Source: Biomphalaria glabrata (taxonomy: Eukaryota > Mollusca > Gastropoda > Planorbidae). Taken from it: a stretch of DNA of 64,000 nucleotides. The notes under the pieces were generated by a model. The model made no database searches. It had not been told where the DNA came from and was given only the letters and a program-made list of their open reading frames with translations. Numbering within the stretch: the stretch's first letter is position 1; each line of letters begins with the position of its first letter. Shown piece after piece: positions 32,101 to 64,000 of this stretch. The stretch spans positions 2,291,783-2,355,782 of the forward strand of contig NC_074719.1 in the NCBI RefSeq assembly GCF_947242115.1. The letters are read 5' to 3'. The translations under genes were made by a program, and so were the position numbers.

Positions 32101-32689
32101 ACAGTATATACATATAAAAATGCAAATATATTAAAAATAAAATCTATATTAATTATTGAAACTGTCTCATAAAAAGTTTCAAACAAACGAGGATTTTTCT
32201 TATTGGCTATACATCAGTACACTCAATTCAAAACACAATCTCTGATCAGTATTTATTCAATGCTATGAAGAACTGTGTTAAATTTTGAGTAGGCTTGGAA
32301 CAAGATGGCAAGTGTAACAACTGATCTTTAATTTTTTTTAGTTTTTTTTTAAACAATTCGAAATAAATAAATAAATAAATAATAAAACTATAGGAGAGAT
32401 AGCTCAAGATAGCATAACAACTTTCTAATTAATACTTCTGGTGCTGAGGATTGTCTCCCATACCTTTTAACCATAGCACAAATATTGTGTAGACGTTTGC
32501 AGATCTCCTACTCTGGTTGTGCCAGTTAATTGTCCTGGAGCTGTTCTCCGACACTTTTAGAATAACCTTATTTTGAAGTTATATACAATTGAAGATTAAT
32601 AAAAAAGAGGCATTGTTTTGCTTGCATATTTTATAAATGAACAAAGATTTACTGCTGCATGGTTGAATGTTTGTATAAGTAGATATAAG

Positions 32690-32845
32690 TAATTAACCCT
32701 GTAGGACCTAGTAACAACAAAGTTGTCGGCTCCTTTAGGGATGAAGATTGTTACATCCTGGTCCATAGCTCCTTCACCAATCACCAGCAGATGGAGAGTA
32801 ACATTCTTGTGTGGTGCCACAATGGTCCAACAGAGTCTCAACAGA
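32690..32845. repeat. old SINE-like sequence
   Basis: The pattern 'cctttagggatgaagattgt' then 'tacatcctggtccatagctc' resembles a decayed copy of the 7077-7245 SINE tail. The short open frames here are not convincing genes. Confidence 0.3.
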
Positions 32846-33034
32846 CTAAGGGATAAGCCAATGTGAAGGTAATGGTTGTTAGTGACACTTATGCCGCCTA
32901 AAACCGTAGGAAGAGCTAGATAGAGCCTATTGGCCGCCTATCTAGATGATAATACTTAATAATAGATCTCTAAGTTATTTAATTTAGATCTATATTTAGA
33001 TTTACTATTTCTCTCCCAGATTAGCTGTCTCCAT

Positions 33035-33330
33035 TTATCTTACCTCATATGATACGGACGTTACTTCAAAAGAAGATGATTACGTCCTACGCGTCATGCA
33101 TCTAGTCATGCATATTAACCCATGACCTAAATTATGCCAAGTCACTGGTTTTCCTGGCTAGTTCAGGCAACCCATTCCATGCCCTAATACTAATAGCGCT
33201 AGGGAAGAAGCAGCATTAGCACAAATTTGTCCTAGCATATGGAACGAGGAATGTGCTTTTATCTCTGTGTCTTTCTGAGTATTTTATTAGATTTGGTTTT
33301 TGTATTTGAAGATTATGGCTGATGTGCTTT
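33035..33330 (-). mobile_element. CR1/Jockey-like LINE 3' end
   Basis: Copy of the 9689-10107 family with a 'cttatcttacctcatatgat' tail at the left and the ELARK/AIRAWNG region inside. It is 5'-truncated and diverged. Confidence 0.78.
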
Positions 33331-33649
33331 ATGTCTCTGACTTCATTTGCCTACCTTTAGCAGTCTTGTTCCACCCAATCAGCTCGTAGCCTACTTATTG
33401 TTGTAGTACCGGCACTAGTTCTTAGCATAAAGATACTTTAATTTATTTAAGATTTAATAAGAAAATCAAATCTCCCTTTTAATGCAGCCTATTCACTTTT
33501 CTGCACAGAAATTGAACGTTCTTGTAAAACTGCACAAAAATTTTGTTTTCCCGAAAAGCTGCGCAAACGATAATTTTGTAGTAAACATAAAAATAAAAGA
33601 ATGCAGTCTGAGGAATTAAGATTAAAAGAATGCACTATAGTAATGTGGG

Positions 33650-33860
33650 CATCTTATCTTATAAAATACAGGCGTTACTTCAAAGAAGATGGTTACGACA
33701 TAGGCGTGTTCCTAGGTCAATCATGTCAATCTAATCATGCATGTTAACCAATGACTTGAATTCTGCCAAGTAATTGGTTTTCCTGGCTAGCTCAGGCAAC
33801 CCATTCCATGCTCTAATAGCTCTAGGGAAGAAGGAGCATTTGTATCGAACATAGATTTTA
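33650..33860 (-). mobile_element. CR1/Jockey-like LINE 3' end, short
   Basis: Another copy of the same family, beginning at the TATCTTATA tail and stopping after 'gggaagaaggagcatttgta'. Confidence 0.78.
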
Positions 33861-33939
33861 TCTTGATGGAGCGCAAGCATCTTTGGTGAAAGCGTTCAAG
33901 TAGTCTTAGTTGCTTTCTGTATATAGCACCCATGTCTTA

Positions 33940-34030
33940 GACACACACACACACACACAAACAAACACACACACACATATACATATACACACACACACAC
34001 ACGCACATACATATATATATATATATAAGG
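33940..34030. repeat. CA and TA microsatellites
   Basis: A (CA)n tract with ATA breaks is followed by (TA)n. Long open frames across it are low-complexity artefacts. Confidence 0.9.
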
Positions 34031-34040
34031 CTTTTTTTCG

Positions 34041-34680
34041 AGTCGGAAGATTATTGAGGAATACAGTATCTCCCGTGGCTGCGCAGCCCCAGCTGTGACC
34101 TACATATTTTGCCACATCCAGGGCAAGCATAACCACATAGAAGGGTTGAGAGAACCACCGCTTGGTAGACAGCGATGTCATTGCGAATGCCTGTATGAAC
34201 AGCATAGAGGAACTTGTAATGGTCCAACAGTTACGCTGGGCAGGGCAAGTATGGGGGGGGGGGGGGGGGCGAACGAATGCCAAAAGCAGTCTTTTATGGT
34301 GAGCTAAAAAGGGGGGGGGTTGTGTAACAAAGGTGCCCCACGGAAACGCTTTAAAGACCAGCTTAGACGCCAACTTGTCTTAGCAGCTTAGCTGACATAG
34401 AAGAAAGTACGCATGGTTGCATGTGGCCTCAGAACGAGACAGCTGGAGGTCACTCATGAAGGCCGCGGGATACACATTTGAGACCAAAAGAAAATCTGCT
34501 GCCGAGGACGGCGAAAAGAAAATTTAAATCGACCACCGGCGGACAATGGTTATGCTTGCCTTGGCTGTGGCAAAATATGTAGGTCACAGTTGGGACTGCG
34601 TTGCCACGGGAAATAATGCATTCCTCATTAACCTTCGGACTCAAAGACTCGCATTATTATTATTATTAGATTTTATCTTA
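34041..34680. mobile_element. two inverted LINE 3' ends with C-terminal zinc finger
   Basis: 34041-34145 read on the minus strand gives C-P-G-C-GKICRSQLGLRSH. About 34170-34680 on the plus strand gives VDSDVIANACMNSIEELVMV, QQLRWAGQV, ASERDSW, GYTFETKRKSAAED and a second C-L-G-C-GKICRSQLGLRCH finger, ending in an ATT repeat. The plus copy has several frame changes. The two finger ends face each other, suggesting two separate insertions or an inverted rearrangement. Confidence 0.72.
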
Positions 34681-34918
34681 TAAATTACAGAAAAGAGTCA
34701 TTTTTGTTACACATCTTCCTTCCTTACTTTTTGAACTCTTCCTGAGTGGCGAGCCTGACTCTGACTTGTCTGTACAGAAGTCATATAAGTTCACATAGTA
34801 TTTTTTTTTTTTTTAATGGAACATTTTTTTGTTTCATAAATATAATATGCCGAAAGAGTTAGCTTTTTAATGTTCACGGAAGTTGACTTGCGTGTCAATA
34901 GCCTATGCATAAACCAAC

Positions 34919-63108
<28,190 letters not shown>

Positions 63109-63244
63109 GTGAGTTCTTAGTGCAGCTCATTTCTTGGTATCACTAGGGTAGAAATAAATATTACCAGTCATCTCGATTACTTCACAAAAGGGTGGGAGGT
63201 GTGGCCAAGAGACATAAACTGCTTTGCTACCTGTCAAGAAAGCT

Positions 63245-63375
63245 AGAGTACAAAACCTAAATCTAGCTGAATTGTGATTGCTAAGCCTCTAAAGGCAGCA
63301 TGGAAACCTTTTCGTAGATGCCCCCTCACCCCTCACTAAAGAGATAGAAACATAGAGCACTAAGCATACTGTAGC
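63245..63375 (+). repeat. diverged second-family SINE fragment
   Basis: 'gcctctaaaggcagcatgga' then 'tgccccctcacccctcac' and 'agcactaagcatactgtagc' follow the order of the SINE at 44662-44915. Confidence 0.5.
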
Positions 63376-63419
63376 TTGAAAGATGTTCTATTAAAAAAAA
63401 AATTTAACAAATAAGTATG

Positions 63420-63750
63420 GGTTCCTCCTGGGGGAGAAGATTTGGGTAGCCCCTTAGAGCGAGCAGTGAAAACAGTCCAGACATTAACATTGGACTATAA
63501 AACAATCAAAGACCGGTTAATTCAGCCACTCACTCGTATGAGCAGGGTTTAATCCATGAAAGTGGAGTGAGGCAATTTTAATGGCTTGACCCTTAACTAG
63601 TCTCCAGGGCAGCGGCTGATCAGTTCAGCATAAGCTATAGACCCCGACAGACACAGTGTCTACACCAGACGAGCGTGCAGGGGCTATGTCAGTCAGAGCT
63701 TAGTATTTTCCCTAAACCTCACCAGCAGAGCTCTGCACCATTTAACAAAT
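63420..63750 (+). mobile_element. I-clade-like LINE internal fragment
   Basis: 'actcgtatgagcagggttta' then 'atccatgaaagtggag' matches the start of the RNase H area of the element at 5334-6215, and sequence upstream extends further 5' than that copy. No intact frame remains. Confidence 0.6.
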
Positions 63751-64000
63751 AGAAATATAGAAAAAGGAAATTGAAAATTTTAAAGCCTTTTTTTTTGTCT
63801 TTCATTTTTTAGTCTAAATATTTTTAGTCTAAATATTTATACTATAACTAATTGAAAGCTTTCAAGAAGAAAAGAAAAAAGTTGAAGCTCTTTAAAAAGA
63901 AATTGTTTGGACTCCTTGAAAAAGCAATGAAATGGCATAGACTAGTCTAATTTATTTTCTGTAGTTCTTTGCAAGCTTTCAACCAGATATTAAAATTCTG

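Larger units (their letters stand above)
31370..34918. other. divergent spacer between transporter and GOLGA2
   Basis: The two genes are head to head with 3.5 kb between start codons. The spacer holds a SINE-like copy, a hAT-like end at 32009, LINE 3' ends at 33035, 33650 and 34041-34680, and CA/TA microsatellites. Just upstream of the GOLGA2 ATG, CACGGAAGTT (about 34874-34883) is an ETS-type site. No CpG-rich shared promoter is evident. Confidence 0.6.

Noticed and set aside
33906-34373. 155-codon minus-strand open frame
   Set aside because: It crosses CA/TA microsatellites and two opposed LINE ends; the residues are low-complexity or antisense to LINE coding sequence.

Overview
This is AT-rich animal genomic DNA with three split host genes, long introns and very dense repeats. 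The repeat content (tRNA-derived SINEs, 5'-truncated non-LTR retrotransposons, small hAT-type elements, many minisatellites) and the protein sequences point to a gastropod mollusc, most likely a freshwater pulmonate of the Biomphalaria/Bulinus type. That placement is inference from family resemblance; no database was searched.

Layout. (1) 1602-4939, minus strand: a two-coding-exon gene for a 311-residue protein with a trypsin-like fold and a recognisable His/Asp/Ser triad. Its intron holds a 145-bp tandem array made from the 3' end of a LINE. (2) 4940-13620: no host coding sequence found; a patchwork of LINE 3' ends, SINEs, a solo LTR, hAT-type elements and minisatellites. (3) 13621-31369, minus strand: an SLC22-type organic cation/anion transporter in ten recognised exons. 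One expected exon, for the cytoplasmic loop and the start of TM7, is not found; its place is taken by a 2.75-kb 41-bp array with higher-order structure and a 58-bp array. (4) 31370-34918: a 3.5-kb divergent spacer full of repeats. (5) 34919 to beyond the right edge, plus strand: the golgin GM130 (GOLGA2). Twenty exons are placed with consistent phases, and two further very small candidate exons (33 nt and 9 nt) bring the reading to 674 codons. The C-terminal exons lie outside the window.

The three genes have no obvious shared pathway: a secreted or cytosolic protease-like protein, a plasma-membrane solute carrier and a cis-Golgi tether. The SLC22 and GOLGA2 genes are head to head.

The most informative unexplained structure is in the repeats. 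Several minisatellites have clearly grown out of the inside of transposable elements (a LINE 3' end, a tRNA-SINE, a hAT-like element), and two arrays press right against splice sites of the transporter gene. Several nested insertions can be ordered in time from intact target-site duplications.
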